Shown here: positions 15,001 to 27,235 of the stretch, piece after piece
How the letters are laid out: the number at the start of each line of letters is the position of its first letter
Position numbering within the stretch: position 1 is the first letter of the stretch
Source of the DNA: Oxyruncus cristatus
Taxonomy: Eukaryota > Chordata > Aves > Passeriformes > Cotingidae
Direction of reading: 5' to 3'
DNA length: 64,000 nucleotides
Assembly: GCA_013399855.1 (NCBI GenBank)
Contig: VXAY01005595.1
Location: 415,054-479,053, forward strand
Made by a program: the position numbers and the translations under genes
Notes under the pieces: model-generated
Databases searched by the model: none
What the model saw: only the letters and a program-made list of their open reading frames with translations
Told to the model about the DNA's origin: nothing

Positions 15001-18000
15001 TCAAGTGATTCTTTTAGCTATTGCTTCTCTGTCCAACAGGCTTGGAGAAGACTACGCAGAATTTGAAATGAATTATCCTGCACCAGTAGCACCATCTCAG
15101 CACTGTGAACATGCACTTCACACTGAAGTGTGGGATCTTGGTGTCATCTCTGAGGCTTGTTGTGTGAGCCTCAGTGCTCGTGACATCATACTAACTGTTC
15201 AAATTGTGTTCAAGTTCTTGTTCTGTTTGCTTAGCAACTTGAATCAGCCATTGCAACAGTGGGGAAAAAAACCAAACATTCCTTCAGATTATTTGGCATA
15301 ATGTACCTATCTTGCTTTCTCTGTAAATCTGTATCAGTACGATGATTACTGGTCTGAAACTGCATTCTGGCACAACTCTCTGTAAATATCTAATATTGCT
15401 GAAATGATCAAAACTCACAGAAATTCTTTTTTAGCTTCAACAAATCAGTATATGCAAAATGACATGCACATAAAGAAAGATTGATTTGTATGTGTGCAAG
15501 TCCTATGATTTCCAGCCAGGAGAAAAATAAGGTGACATTAAATTTTACTTATTTTACACATTAAGGGCATATTACACTATGTAAAATATGGCTAACAGGC
15601 TGTCAAATGTACATCAACTTCTGAACTTCATTTAGCTTCTTTGGTGGAAAGTTACTGCGGTAGGAGCAAAAGCTAATAAATCCAGCATTCATTTTTGGGG
15701 CTGAACTGACATCTGCTGGTGTTCTGTAATACAGTATGTGCAATTAGTGTGATGACCAAACATACACTGTATTCTGAGTACGTTTCCCTTTCCCTGGTGC
15801 TGTTGGCAGCCCCGGTGATGACTCAGGAGAGCAGAGAGAGGTGGACCAGTGAACAGAGCCGGTGGGGCTGCCCAGCACATCCTGCCACGGGGCTGGTGAT
15901 GCAGCAGAGCTGCATGTGGTTACCTCGTGCTGCACTCACACTCTGAGCTTCTGAAATTGCTACATGGCCTTTCTTTTCTTAAGATTTTTTAAAAACGAGT
16001 GATGTTTATAATTTTCAGGTACACAGCTCATGGGGGCAGAGGGAGAGGTAAAAAAGATGTAGCAATTTCTAGCCAGGTTTCCTCATTCAGGCCTGGAGCT
16101 GGCGCTGGCCGTGTCCCCAGCCAGTTACCTGGTCTGCTGCAGGAAGAGACCTGCTGAGGGTTCCACTGCACGGGCAGCAGCTTTGGGGGAGCTGTGCTGG
16201 TTTGCTGGGGGAGCACCCTGCCTGCCCTAGGCAGGCTGGCAGGCTGCAGCTCTGTTCCATCCGTCTGAAATCTGGCAGAAAATAATCCCCCTTGCGTTGG
16301 AGACCAGAAGGGCTGGAAGCAGCTGGGCTTAATTTCTGATTATTACCAATTGTAAGTCTGGTTGTGTTTAATAAGGCCATTCACAGTCACAGATTCACAA
16401 ATAGTGGCTGTTGCACTGAAGAAACAGCCTTACCCTTCACCCCAGACACCATGCAGTGTTTAAGCCTCACTAGAGTGAGGTGTAAGGTAAGCAAGCGCCT
16501 CAACTCAGCCCCATCCATTCTCCATAGCAAACTGGCCAAGTTTCCATAAGTTTGTCACCAAAAATTGGGAATAAAACTCCTTAACACCAATGTAGTATTA
16601 AGAATCAGGCATTACTTTATTACAGCTGTGAATGCACAGAAGGAAACTCTGCCTAACCCGTGTGGTTGGCTCAACATGGTACATGTATTTAATCAGTCAG
16701 ATATACATATTCATCAGAAAAGTGTTACAATTTGTTACTTTGGGGGGCCACAGAGCCCCTAAAATGGATTGGTCTGACTTGACTTGTTACTAAACTGTCA
16801 AAGTTCCACTGACCATTACATAACGTTCTGTTAACTGTGATTTCTGTGCAATTTGCAGCAAGCTCCCAGATCCTGTGGTGACCTGCCCAACCACTGACTG
16901 ACTAAAAGTGATCCTTCTTTTGCCCAGTGCCATCCAGCAAAATGGCTGGAAAGGCAGGAACTGGAGAATGGTGAGCTGGTTGGGAAGGAGGGCAGTTATT
17001 GAGGGGAAATACACTCCTGTGCTGGTACACGGATGCCAACCACCTGCTGTATTTGGACATTGGGTGGAAATAGTGGTAGGGCAAAAAGGAGAAATGTTGC
17101 TGGGGTCTCCAAGGAGGAGCATGAGCCAGGCTCTGATTAGGTACAAGAAAAAACACAGGAGACAGCATGGCAGTTGGAGTGAGAAGGCTTCCAGTTGAAG
17201 GCCCTGGGAGATGTGTTCAGTCATGGCCTCCCTCTCCTCTGGCTTCTAAGCTGCTCATAGCAACCTTGAAAAGAGGATTTAGTTACTAAGAGAACAATTA
17301 TTCCAATTTTAGTTAATCCGGGGCACCAAAGCCAAAATTATTTATATTCTGCTCCTGAGAAAAATAATACGTAATGTGATTTCTCAATAATGATGAAAAA
17401 TTTATTCACCTCTGTGTCTAGTTCTAATCTCACTGAATGCTGCTGAACCACAGTCCACACTTTCTCCCTGTTCCCCCCAAGTCAGGGAATGGGAGTATTC
17501 ATGCCCTCAGTACTCCAACAGTGATGACATCCTCAAGCACCAGTACCTGCAGGGCATTCAGTAATTACTGTCACCAAAGAGCTTGATGTTGGGCTCACTG
17601 TCACGGGGGTAAGAGCCACTTTTGTCCTACAAAACCTGACTCCTTGCTCCACGATGGGTTTGAATTGAAGCTTTATGCATGTTACTTAGGGCGAGGTCCA
17701 AGACAGGATTTAAATACAAAAATAGGACTTTAACTGATTTTTGATGCTTTCAGCCAAAAGGCCTAATGCACAATCCTTGCTGAGCCCAGGGGGTCACTGA
17801 CTTCCTTCAGTCTGAAGTGGATCCAGCCAAACTACAGCATGTGAAGTGATACCTGTTGAACCCCTTTCAGGGATTTGGCCAGTAGTTCCCTTTTTGTCTT
17901 ATCTTGGAGCTGGATAGAGGAAGGAGTGACATACTCCGTGTTTTCCAAAGACTGCTGTATCCAACTTAATTGCTTGTAAAGGCACTAGCTAAAATCACTG

Positions 18001-18179
18001 ATCTGTTGAAAGTTTTGTTGATCATCTTATGTGCTCTTGCACGTTGTCAGAAATAACGGATTTGGTAACCTACGGGGCATTGTAGAATTAGGGGAGGGTT
18101 TTTTTCCTGAAGTGTTACAGAACATGGAGCCTGGAAAGTTGAAAATCACTGGTTTCTCAATCTGTGAGCGAACTCTTGG
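1..18179. other. Long non-coding stretch upstream of LITAF, no gene recognised
   Basis: This 18 kb block is AT-rich and has no reading frame longer than about 145 codons. None of the frames resembles a known protein or is flanked by convincing splice sites joining to others. I looked specifically for the genes that flank LITAF in human (the single-exon SNN and SOCS1, and TXNDC11) and saw no translated match. Low-complexity patches include T-rich tracts near 2162-2187 and 8457-8474 and A-runs near 4279-4292 and 7007-7017. A 12-bp perfect inverted repeat lies at 10901-10929. The block may be intergenic or hold unrecognised non-coding RNA exons or enhancers, which cannot be seen by eye. Confidence 0.6.
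10901..10929. repeat. Perfect 12-bp inverted repeat (hairpin-capable)
   Basis: The left arm TTTAGAGCCTTC at 10901-10912 and the right arm GAAGGCTCTAAA at 10918-10929 are exact reverse complements separated by the 5-base spacer AAAAG. It lies in otherwise unannotated AT-rich DNA with no coding context. It may be chance, a relic of a small inverted-repeat element, or a short structured RNA. The stem is shorter than a typical pre-miRNA. Confidence 0.6.
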
Positions 18180-18960
18180 CAAGCGCCGCGGAGTTCCCGG
18201 TCCCGAGGGCTGCCAAGTGCGTCAGGAGTGACTGTTCTTCCACCCTGTTCCCCCTTCCCGTTCCCCGCCGCCTGCGCCCAGACGCGGCAGCGCCCGGGCG
18301 AGGCGGCTCCCGCTGACAGCCCGGGGAAGGGGAGGAGGAGCGGCGGGTGGGGACGGGACGGGACAGGACAAGCCCTGCTGACGGGGTGCACCCGGCGAGC
18401 GGAGCGCAGCGGCGAGCAGAGCGGAGCAGAGGAGGGTCGGCGGGCACGGCCCGGAGCGGTAAGGGCTGTGCCCGGAGCCGGGCCGGGCCGGGCCGGGCAG
18501 GGCAGGGCAGGTTAGTAATTGCTTTGCTCCCGGCCCCCAGCGCTGCCCTTCCCAGGCTGCTCCCGGCGCTCCGGCCCGGCCCAGGGCCGGGGCAGCCCCC
18601 GGGACACCGCGGGCTGGTTGGGGCTTGGGCGCAGCGGAGCCCCGGGCGGGCGGCCCCGGCCCCCGCCCGGTCCGCACAGCGCAGGAGGCCTCGGGCGGTG
18701 GCTCCTGCCCGGGGGGGGGGCGGACTCGGGGCAGATCGNNNNNCGGGCGGTGGCTCCTGCCCGGGGGGAGAGCGGACTCGGGGCCGGCGAGGCCGGAGTT
18801 TCGTTTTCCCGAGTGTTTTGGGCGGCAGCCGGAACGGCCCCTTTCCTCCGGGAATGCGCTCGGGACCGGCTCATTGGGGACGGGCCCTGCCCTGCGCCGG
18901 GGAGGGGGGGACCGGCCCCACCAGCAGCCGGGGTGAAGCCGCTCGCAGGATCATTCCGAG
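18180..18960 (+). promoter_or_regulatory. LITAF: CpG island, probable LITAF promoter and non-coding first exon
   Basis: Base composition switches abruptly from AT-rich to very GC-rich with dense CpG from about 18180 and returns to AT-rich by about 18960. The patch contains short GGCCG/GGCAG tandem units at about 18478-18510. A good donor, GAGCG|GTAAGG, lies at 18458/18459, so a non-coding first exon ending at 18458 is plausible. It would splice to the acceptor at 25069-25070, five bases before the LITAF start codon. LITAF in other vertebrates has a non-coding 5' exon. The exact start site and exon are inference. A 5-base N gap lies inside, with near-identical flanks. Confidence 0.65.
18692..18784. 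repeat. 41-bp direct repeat flanking a 5-N assembly gap
   Basis: Bases 18692-18732 and 18744-18784 are both 41 bp long. Each begins CGGGCGGTGGCTCCTGCCCG and ends CGGACTCGGGGC, differing only in the G-run in the middle. Between them are AGATCG and the unknown bases 18739-18743. Near-identical sequence on both sides of a short gap in a GC-rich homopolymer region is the usual sign of two contig ends that should have been overlapped, so one copy may be artificial. Confidence 0.75.
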
Positions 18961-20338
18961 ACTGTTCATTACTTGGTTGATTACGGGGGGAACACAGCGT
19001 GTGGTGCTATTTCTACTTTACCAGTATAAAATTCCGTGTGACCGCAGTGCCGCTGTTTGTCTTACTAAAATAATACCATGTCAAAGTCTTTTTTTTTTTT
19101 TTAGTAATTATTACTGAATTTTATTCTCTCAAAAGTTTAACTTCTCAGAGTTTAAACGACTTCAAGATAATGTTTCTCAGCAGGCTGGCAAACTAGGAAG
19201 TTGTTGTCCGGAGTTCAGATAACCAGGGTGGTGGCCCAAGTGAGTGCTGTCTTAGGGCTTGCTGCTGTGCACTGCCGAAGTCCCCAGTGCTCCCATAAAC
19301 CTGTATATCCCGCCCGATTGTTAATAAAAATTCGCTTCAACCTGTGTTTCATTCAGGTGCTGATCGGTAGCTGTATTAAACTCTGCTGTACAGGGAGCGC
19401 CTCTAATTACCCGTGGTGCTGGAGGGCAAATTGGGATTTCTAGTGAAGAGGACTGTATAGAAATTGTTTAATTTAAGGATTAAATTGTGTTACACTTTAG
19501 CAAGAGATTATGGGAAGGGCAACAAGGGATTTGTTTGGCTAAACTGGGTTAGGAAAGCTGTATTTGTAAGGAATTCTTTACTGGGTGGGTGGGTTGGTTG
19601 GTTTTTTGCATACCAAGCAGAGAGGTGAGTTATTACCTTCTTTTTATCTTGTCCGCAGCCTAATATCCAAGTAGTGACCCAGATTGTGAGACAACAGGCT
19701 TGCACTGGCTGGATGAAGTGACAGTTCAGCCTCTCAGTTCACGTTTAAAGCAGAAGGGACATTAGAAAAACGAAGTTGAAAAGCCGAAGTTGTGGTTACC
19801 TCCACGATACTCAGTATTTCGAAGAGATTTTTTTGTAGTCCTGGTGTCATCTTGATCTTTATTAGGAATTTTTGTTTTGATAACTTAAAGGGATTCATAT
19901 GCGCTTTTAGTTTTATACCATTCACTGTAATACTTTGTGAATGTTATATGCACTACAGTTCTGAAACTTTAAAAAAGGCAGGCATAGGAGAGGTGGTTGC
20001 CATGCCAGGGATGCCACAAAATCTTGTGAAGACCTGAGACTTGTTTGCGTCTGTCTTCAGGAAAGGGGGGGAAAAAAGAGAAAGTGCAGAAAGAGCACGG
20101 CGGTCATTTTTAAATAGAAACAGTTGTTCAAAAGCAGTGGTAAGAAATGAACATGCAACAGAATTTAAAAATAAGTATTGACTGTTAAATATCAAGACTA
20201 GAAGTGTTCATGCTGGAAGTTATGATCACGATCATTTTGAAATCTGTGAAAGGGTGTTGATCTCTAAGAACTCGCCCTTCAGTGACGCAGAGCTGAGGAT
20301 GGTCCTTGGTCGAGCAGTGTCTGCACAGCACAAGTAGC

Positions 20339-20735
20339 TGTGTTGTGGTTCAACCCCGCCTGGCAGCTGAGCAGCAGCAGCCACTCACTCACTGCTCCCT
20401 CAGCGGGACGGGCTGAAGAGAAAAGCAAGGGTAAAAGTGAGAAACCTCATGGGTTGAGATGAGAACCGTTTCATAATTGAAATAAAATAACAATAAAAAC
20501 AATAATTAAGAAGTTGTAATGAACAGGAAAATAACAGAAGGAAATAAAACCCAGCAAGTGATGCAAATGAGAACAATTACTCACCCCCAGCCAACCAGTG
20601 CCCAGCCAGTCCCTGAGAAGCATTTCCCTCCCAACCACCTTCCTAGATTTATTGCTGATTGTGATGCTGTATGGTCTGGAATATCCCAGTTGGGGTCAGC
20701 TGTCCCAGCTTCTAGTGCACTCCCAGCCAAAACTG
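20339..20735 (+). mobile_element. Avian endogenous retrovirus LTR, 3'-truncated
   Basis: The block opens TGTGTTGTGGTTCAACCCCG and continues through landmarks of the common avian ERV-type LTR. These are a GCAGCTGAGCAGCAGCAGCC-like stretch, a TGGGTTGAGATGAGAACCGT stretch, an AATAAAATAACAATAAAA run, a GAAATAAAACCCAGCAAGTG stretch, and a segment with GGTCTGGAATATCCCAGTTG then GGGTCAGCTGTCCCAGCTTC. The usual terminal part ending in CA is missing or too diverged, so this is a truncated solo LTR. No internal viral genes are present. The family is recognised from memory; the boundaries are approximate. Confidence 0.8.
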
Positions 20736-22704
20736 TTACTGGGGGCAGTAGATCCCAATTCAGCTCTGTAGTTTAGTCACAAGGGGAAAACTTTTTCTAA
20801 AGAAAACAGAAGGTCAGGGGTTTTTTAAAGTGTAGCTGTGGGATACTTGAAAATACAAAAACTGTCACTGAAACTTACTCAGTTTAGACATCTTTGGCTG
20901 CTGTCTTGTTCCCTTGTCAGTCTGCCAAAGCTGCAGTGTGAGTGTGAGAACGGTGGGAAGGAGCTGTGCCTGTCCCCAGGGTTACCAAATTACTGTCCCT
21001 GCCCACACACTGTGCACATAGCCTCGTCTGTCCTTCTGCACCAGCTCCTGGTTACTTAGTTTGTCCTGGCTACTGTAAAACCCACACTTGACTGAGTACA
21101 CAGTTCCCTTTCTAACAAACCTTTTCACATTTCCGCTTAGTCTACCGGGAGGACTGCTGGACTACTGAAATGTATAAACACTGGTGTTTGCTGATGTGTC
21201 ACCACGCCTCCAGTGCAGCAGATTAGCCCTGTGTAACCTGGAAGAGTGAACAAACTTGTGACAAGTTCTTTGTAGAAGTGTTTATAGACGTCACTGAAAT
21301 CCTGATGAAAGCTGTGCTGTGTAAGGGAGGCAATGTCACCGATACTCCAGAGTCTTTTACCACGCTCCAAGAAAGCAGAAAGGCTTGTGTCATTGTTGGC
21401 AACCCTGCATGGAGTGACTCCAGCCCTAACTGGATACCTAAGACTGAAATTCTTTTTCTTTGCACACTGTCTTTTGTCCCTGCAAAGTTCTCTGTGGGTT
21501 GAAAGGGCTTTTTGACTTGAGAAACATAGTCAGCAAAAGTGTAGAATTGAGGTGCTTCCTGGAGCCTGTTTTGAAAGCTTTGACGAATGACCATGGAAAT
21601 GTGTACAGGAATGGGCTTGGTTGGAGAAGAGCAGACATGGATTGCAAATGGATTTGGTTTTGTTGCTTAGATATAACACTTGTGGGTTTTTTTGAGGTTT
21701 GCAGTCTGGGCATGTGTGTCCACAGAGCCTTATCCTTGTAGTTGAAGGTCTAAGGGGGAGATTTTTGGATGGTGAGTGAGGAAAGGCTGAATAAATAGCT
21801 ATCAGAGGAAGAACCACCAAGAATTTTAGATTACTTTTTTTTTCTTTTTGGTGTGTGGACAGGTGGTATATACGATAAGGGGATAAGGACTGGCTGCTGA
21901 CTCAGCGGAGGAATTGGCTCACAGGGCTGATGAGGCACTGAGGGGGATTGGCTGTGTAACTGAGCTCTGCTTGTGCCCGGCTGATGTGGTCAGAGTTGAT
22001 TATTTCCAGGTGGAAAGGAACAAACAGCTGATCCTGGAAGGCAGCAGTGTCCACATGGACAGGTACAGACATGAGTGGTGAGGGGGCAGCATGGGCACTG
22101 TCAGACCAGCAGAGGGGATGAGTTAAGGCTAAAACTTACTACAAAGTTTGGAGCCATGATAGATGGGAGTTTCTAGAGCATCTCACAAAAATCGAGCAAG
22201 AAAATAGAGCTTGTCTTGTCATGGTCAGAAATTCATATGTTCTCAAATAGATATATTTATGTTATGTCTTGTGAAGTAAGGGGGGAAAAAAATCACGAGC
22301 ACTAATAAAACCCAGCTTCCTTTTGGTATAAAGATGCTGATCCAGAATCTGCGTTGCACGAGGGGTACAACAGTATTTGGGGCAGTGGGAGTACTGTGTA
22401 GTCATACAGTCCTATTGCTGCTGCCAGTCTGCACTGGAGATGAATTAGTGCTTCTGTGACCTGGACCAAGCTGGCAGCAGTGGAGGAAGTCCAGCAAGGA
22501 GCAGTTTTCTGGAGGATTGTCCTCAGTGAAGAATTCATTAAAACAAATTAACTTGTTTTGTTTCCATCATGAGTGGTATCTTTTGCATCACTTTTGGCAT
22601 AACTTAGTATTTATTTAGTCTTTAGTGCTTGGATAAAATCAGAACTGAACCTTTGTAACTTTCTTCTAGAAGAATAAACTGACTTCTGTTTTCTGGGTTA
22701 TTAC

Positions 22705-22795
22705 AGAGTAATTTAGGTTGGACAAGGGTCATTTGCATCAGCCATCTGCTTAGAACCTACTTAGGTGAGATTGTTCAAGGCCCTTGGACTTTGTA
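22705..22795 (-). mobile_element. Decayed CR1-like LINE 3'-end fragment
   Basis: TTTAGGTTGGACAAGGGTCA followed by CATCAGCCATCTGCTTAGAA and then GAGATTGTTCAAGGCCCTTG follows the order of words in the reverse complement of avian CR1 3' ends (ggttggaagggacc, then atccagtccaacctgctcaa, then aggttgctcagggcc). Many mismatches are present, so it is old. The identification is by eye. Confidence 0.4.
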
Positions 22796-23881
22796 TTCAC
22801 CTTTACCTTCACTGTTACGTCTTTTCATTCCGAAGTGTGTTTCCTGCTTGTGTTCTTGTTATGGAATTTTTAAGAGCCAGCTATGGTCCTGATGTGGAAA
22901 TTCTGCATTATTATCTGGCTTGTTTACTATTCCTTTTGTTTGCTTCTGGTAAAAACTCCCTAGTTGTAGTTTCTGCTACCTTCCAACTAGTCTGTTCTAT
23001 GCCCTTGTGCGTGTTGCCTGCAGATTCTGCTGGTATTCCTAGTGGGTGTCTTCTTGGACTGAAAGACTAGGTACCAGAGTAATTTCTGGGTGGGCAGCAG
23101 CTTTGTGCTGTGTGTAACAAAAGTGCAGCAATCCAAGTAAATTTTCTTAGTGCCTGAGACTTCCCCCCCCCCCCTTATTTCTCTCCCTGCCAAGTGCAGG
23201 CTGTGCTGTGCTCTGTACTACCTTGAGGCCTGCAAAGGTAATGTCCTTCTTATTGAGGGCTACAGCTTCTTGGAATAAGCTTGGGCAGTGGGAGTATGTG
23301 AAGGGTGCTATATGCAGGAGAAGGTGGCTGGGCTGGGAATAGAGCAGCAGGAGTAGAGAGCGCCTGGCAGGAGTTCTTGAGACAAGCTCTGAGCTCTTAG
23401 GGTTGGATGGCAGTGGCAGGGAGACAGTGGCTTGCCTCTTGTGCTCCTGGCAGCCACATGGATCTTCTGGGTTTGTTCTCAGTGGTGTCTGCTCCCTTGC
23501 TCAGCTGAAGTCCCTCACATGCTGGGCTCTTTGACAGCCTTCCTCTGGCCCCATTTCTCCTGCCAGCTCCTCTGCTGTGCCCCCAGCAGGAGTTGTCAGC
23601 ACTGTCTTCACCCTGGGCAGAAGCCAGGATGTCCCTGCTTGAGATCTGCTCTCTTGTAAACAAACATGAATAACCAAATTTACATATGTCTTGTTTCTTT
23701 TCATCCCCCAAACACACCATTCAGTAAAAGTCCCTGAAATAATGAAAGCTGCTAAGAAATCTAAGAAAATAACCAGTTGTTACACTCTTATAAAAAGCAT
23801 GCTTTGTTGATGATACTGCCACCTCGTTCATCACTTGGGTAGCCAGATACAGACTTGCTTTATTTTCGTGTCCTTGCTTTA

Positions 23882-23970
23882 TGTGGTGGTTTAACCCCAT
23901 CTGGCAGCTCAATACCACACAACTGCTCACTACCCTCCTGGTGGGGAGGAGAATCAGAAGAAAGCAGGAT
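23882..23970 (+). mobile_element. 5' scrap of an avian ERV-type LTR
   Basis: TGTGGTGGTTTAACCCCATC, then TGGCAGCTCAATACCACACA and GGTGGGGAGGAGAATCAGAA, matches the first 80-90 bases of the same LTR type as the copy at 20339. The two inserts are therefore related but independent. Sequence after about 23970 no longer matches, so only the 5' end survives. Confidence 0.6.
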
Positions 23971-25075
23971 CTGTTGCTTGTCTTCTGGTCTCTGCAGCCA
24001 GCATAAGTAACTAATCTGCTTTCTGAATGCTGTACCTTTTCCCTCCCTTTAGGGCAGCTGGGTTCTGTAGGCAGAGCAATAGAACTCTGCCGAAAGGAAT
24101 GGACTGGAGGGGTGCTTTGTCCCACTGTTTTTCCAATGTGTGCATATATTCCAAATACGGGCTGCCCTTCCCAGATAGCACTGAGTGAAAAGACTTGCAC
24201 GAACACAGAGTGACTGTGCAACAACAGAATGGAGTGTGGCTCTTGGAGAGCTGTCTGATGGTCCTTAAGAGGAGGAGAAAAAGGGAGATGACGAAGTCAG
24301 CACTGATGTTCCACAGAAAATGGTGGGCAGAGGATAGGAAGTGGGTAGGTGGGGAGGAGGAGAGGAAGTCTGCATTGAAACCACAATTGTTTCTTTCCAT
24401 TTTGGGAAAAAGCGATGGTCAGCATTCTTATGCTCTGGACTGAAATAACAATTGCTGAAGGAGAGTTGCATTACAAACTCATTAAAACTTTGCTAAGTGG
24501 CAAAAATGGCAACCCTAGATATATTTGAGGGTCATAAAAGCTTTGAGTCGAATTGGACATACTTAATTGTTTGGGTTTCTTTTTCCTTCAATGTAAATAT
24601 TTTTTATTTCAAATCACAGCAGAGATAAATACTGTTTTTTAAATATTTGAGCTTTGCTACAAACACTCAGGCTCATGTTGGCTAGCAACTACCACGTGGC
24701 TTATCATACTGTTTGGTTTTTCAGGTGAACAAGAGGGATCAGAAATACTGTTCTTGGAGAATTAGGAGACTGCCAGATAGATAGTATACTAATAAAGATG
24801 CCCCACATCCCTGTTTTAGCATTTTTAACTTAGAAAGGGAGGACTGGTATTTACTGCCCTGTGAGAAGGAAGTGGGAAGTAGGCCACAACAACAAAGAAA
24901 TCAAGATCAACATTTAATGCTATCAGAGACAAATATCAGTCAATAGACTTTAATCTGGTAAAAGTCCATTTTAATCTAGTTATCTTCTTGCTTCTGAATT
25001 GAGCCTAATTATTTGTCACTTGCCCTTAATAAATGTCTTTTGTTACAATTTTCTCTCTATTATGTTTTAGATACC

Positions 25076-26225
<1,150 letters not shown>

Positions 26226-27235
26226 GCAGTGTTTAAACATTGATTGATGAAGTTGGTTAGCACCTCTGCAAGCCCCCTCTGAAGCTTCATGGAGACTGTT
26301 TGTTTCTGTGCATCTTGTCACTGGAAACCAATAAAAAGTAATGATTCTTGCTAGGTTGTTCGAATACAAATTTGCCTGAGGGGATTTTCACTTAGGTCTA
26401 TAAAGAGTCTCCATAATCTGTATGGGCCACTCAGTTTCCAGCAGCAGCTGAGAGCACTGGAATGTTTCCCTTTTTGCTTTATGCAAAACAGGTTGGTGAT
26501 GTTCTGCAGTTTATCTTATCTCAATCATGTTTCAAGTTGTGCTTGCTGCAGTCTCAGCACAGACCGAGAGGAGGATGTCTATGGAGAACTCTTCAGGCTC
26601 GTGCTTGGTGTCACTGCTTTGGCAGCAGCACTATTTACAAGCTGGCAGGGAGTTGCCTCAGAGACAGGTGCCCTTCTTTGACAAAAGAAATGGTTTGTTG
26701 GCATCTTTTCATGAGCACTAGAATTCACTTTAAAACTTGGAAGAGAACCAAACCTAAAGGCTTCTTCCTTCTTGGAGGTCGCTTTACCAAATGGACAACT
26801 CAGGTTATTGTGCATCAGTGGTGATTGAATCCAGTATCTGAATTTTCTTGCCAGTTTCAAGTCTCTGATCTGCAGTGAAGGTGTTCACGCAGGAGTTTTT
26901 AATAGATACTTGTCCAGTGTTTGGCTGAGGTTTTTTTACCGCCGACTGCAAGTCTGTGAAGTGTTCTCTTCAGCCCAGAGAGCCTTGGTTACAGCACTGG
27001 AAAACTCCCTTGTACATTTACATAAGTCAGCTGATAGATCATGCACAAACCTCAGCCTTTTCTTAAGGCTTGAATTCTGCCTTAAAAAACATACGTAAAG
27101 GACCTGGGCTTCTAATTGTTGATCTGCTCGTTAATTACTATTTCTTTATTAAGAAGGCAAAATGTTTGTTAAGGAGTTTCTCTGACTTGTACTATGATTT
27201 TTTTAAATGAAATAAAAGATAAATTCTGTTTTCAG
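26226..27235 (+). other. LITAF: LITAF 3' UTR with two candidate poly(A) signals
   Basis: After the TAG at 26223-26225 there is an AATAAA at 26330-26335, about 105 bases downstream. A second AATAAA at 27211-27216 would give a 3' UTR of about 1 kb. Both could be used as alternative sites. I see no coding potential in the interval. Which site dominates needs transcript data. Confidence 0.55.

Larger units (their letters stand above)
18961..25070 (+). other. LITAF: Probable LITAF intron 1
   Basis: About 6.1 kb separates the CpG island from the acceptor (ATTATGTTTTAG) just before the LITAF start codon. I see no coding exon in it. It contains an avian LTR piece at about 20339-20735, a decayed CR1-like piece at about 22705-22795, a run of 13 C at 23163-23175, and the 5' end of a second LTR at about 23882-23970. 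Additional non-coding 5' exons of LITAF could lie here but cannot be told from background by reading. Confidence 0.5.

Noticed and set aside
16790..17224. A 144-codon minus-strand frame, the longest in the upstream block
   Set aside because: No recognisable family, overlapping frames on both strands of similar length, and no regulatory context. It is compatible with chance.
18222..19117. Long GC-rich open frames on both strands (up to 256 codons)
   Set aside because: They are a by-product of GC-rich, stop-poor CpG island sequence, composed of low-complexity Pro/Gly/Arg/Ala, and one runs across the N gap. No domain is visible.
23721..24224. A 167-codon minus-strand frame in LITAF intron 1
   Set aside because: It overlaps the LTR scrap and has no domain, start context or splice evidence. 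Treated as chance.
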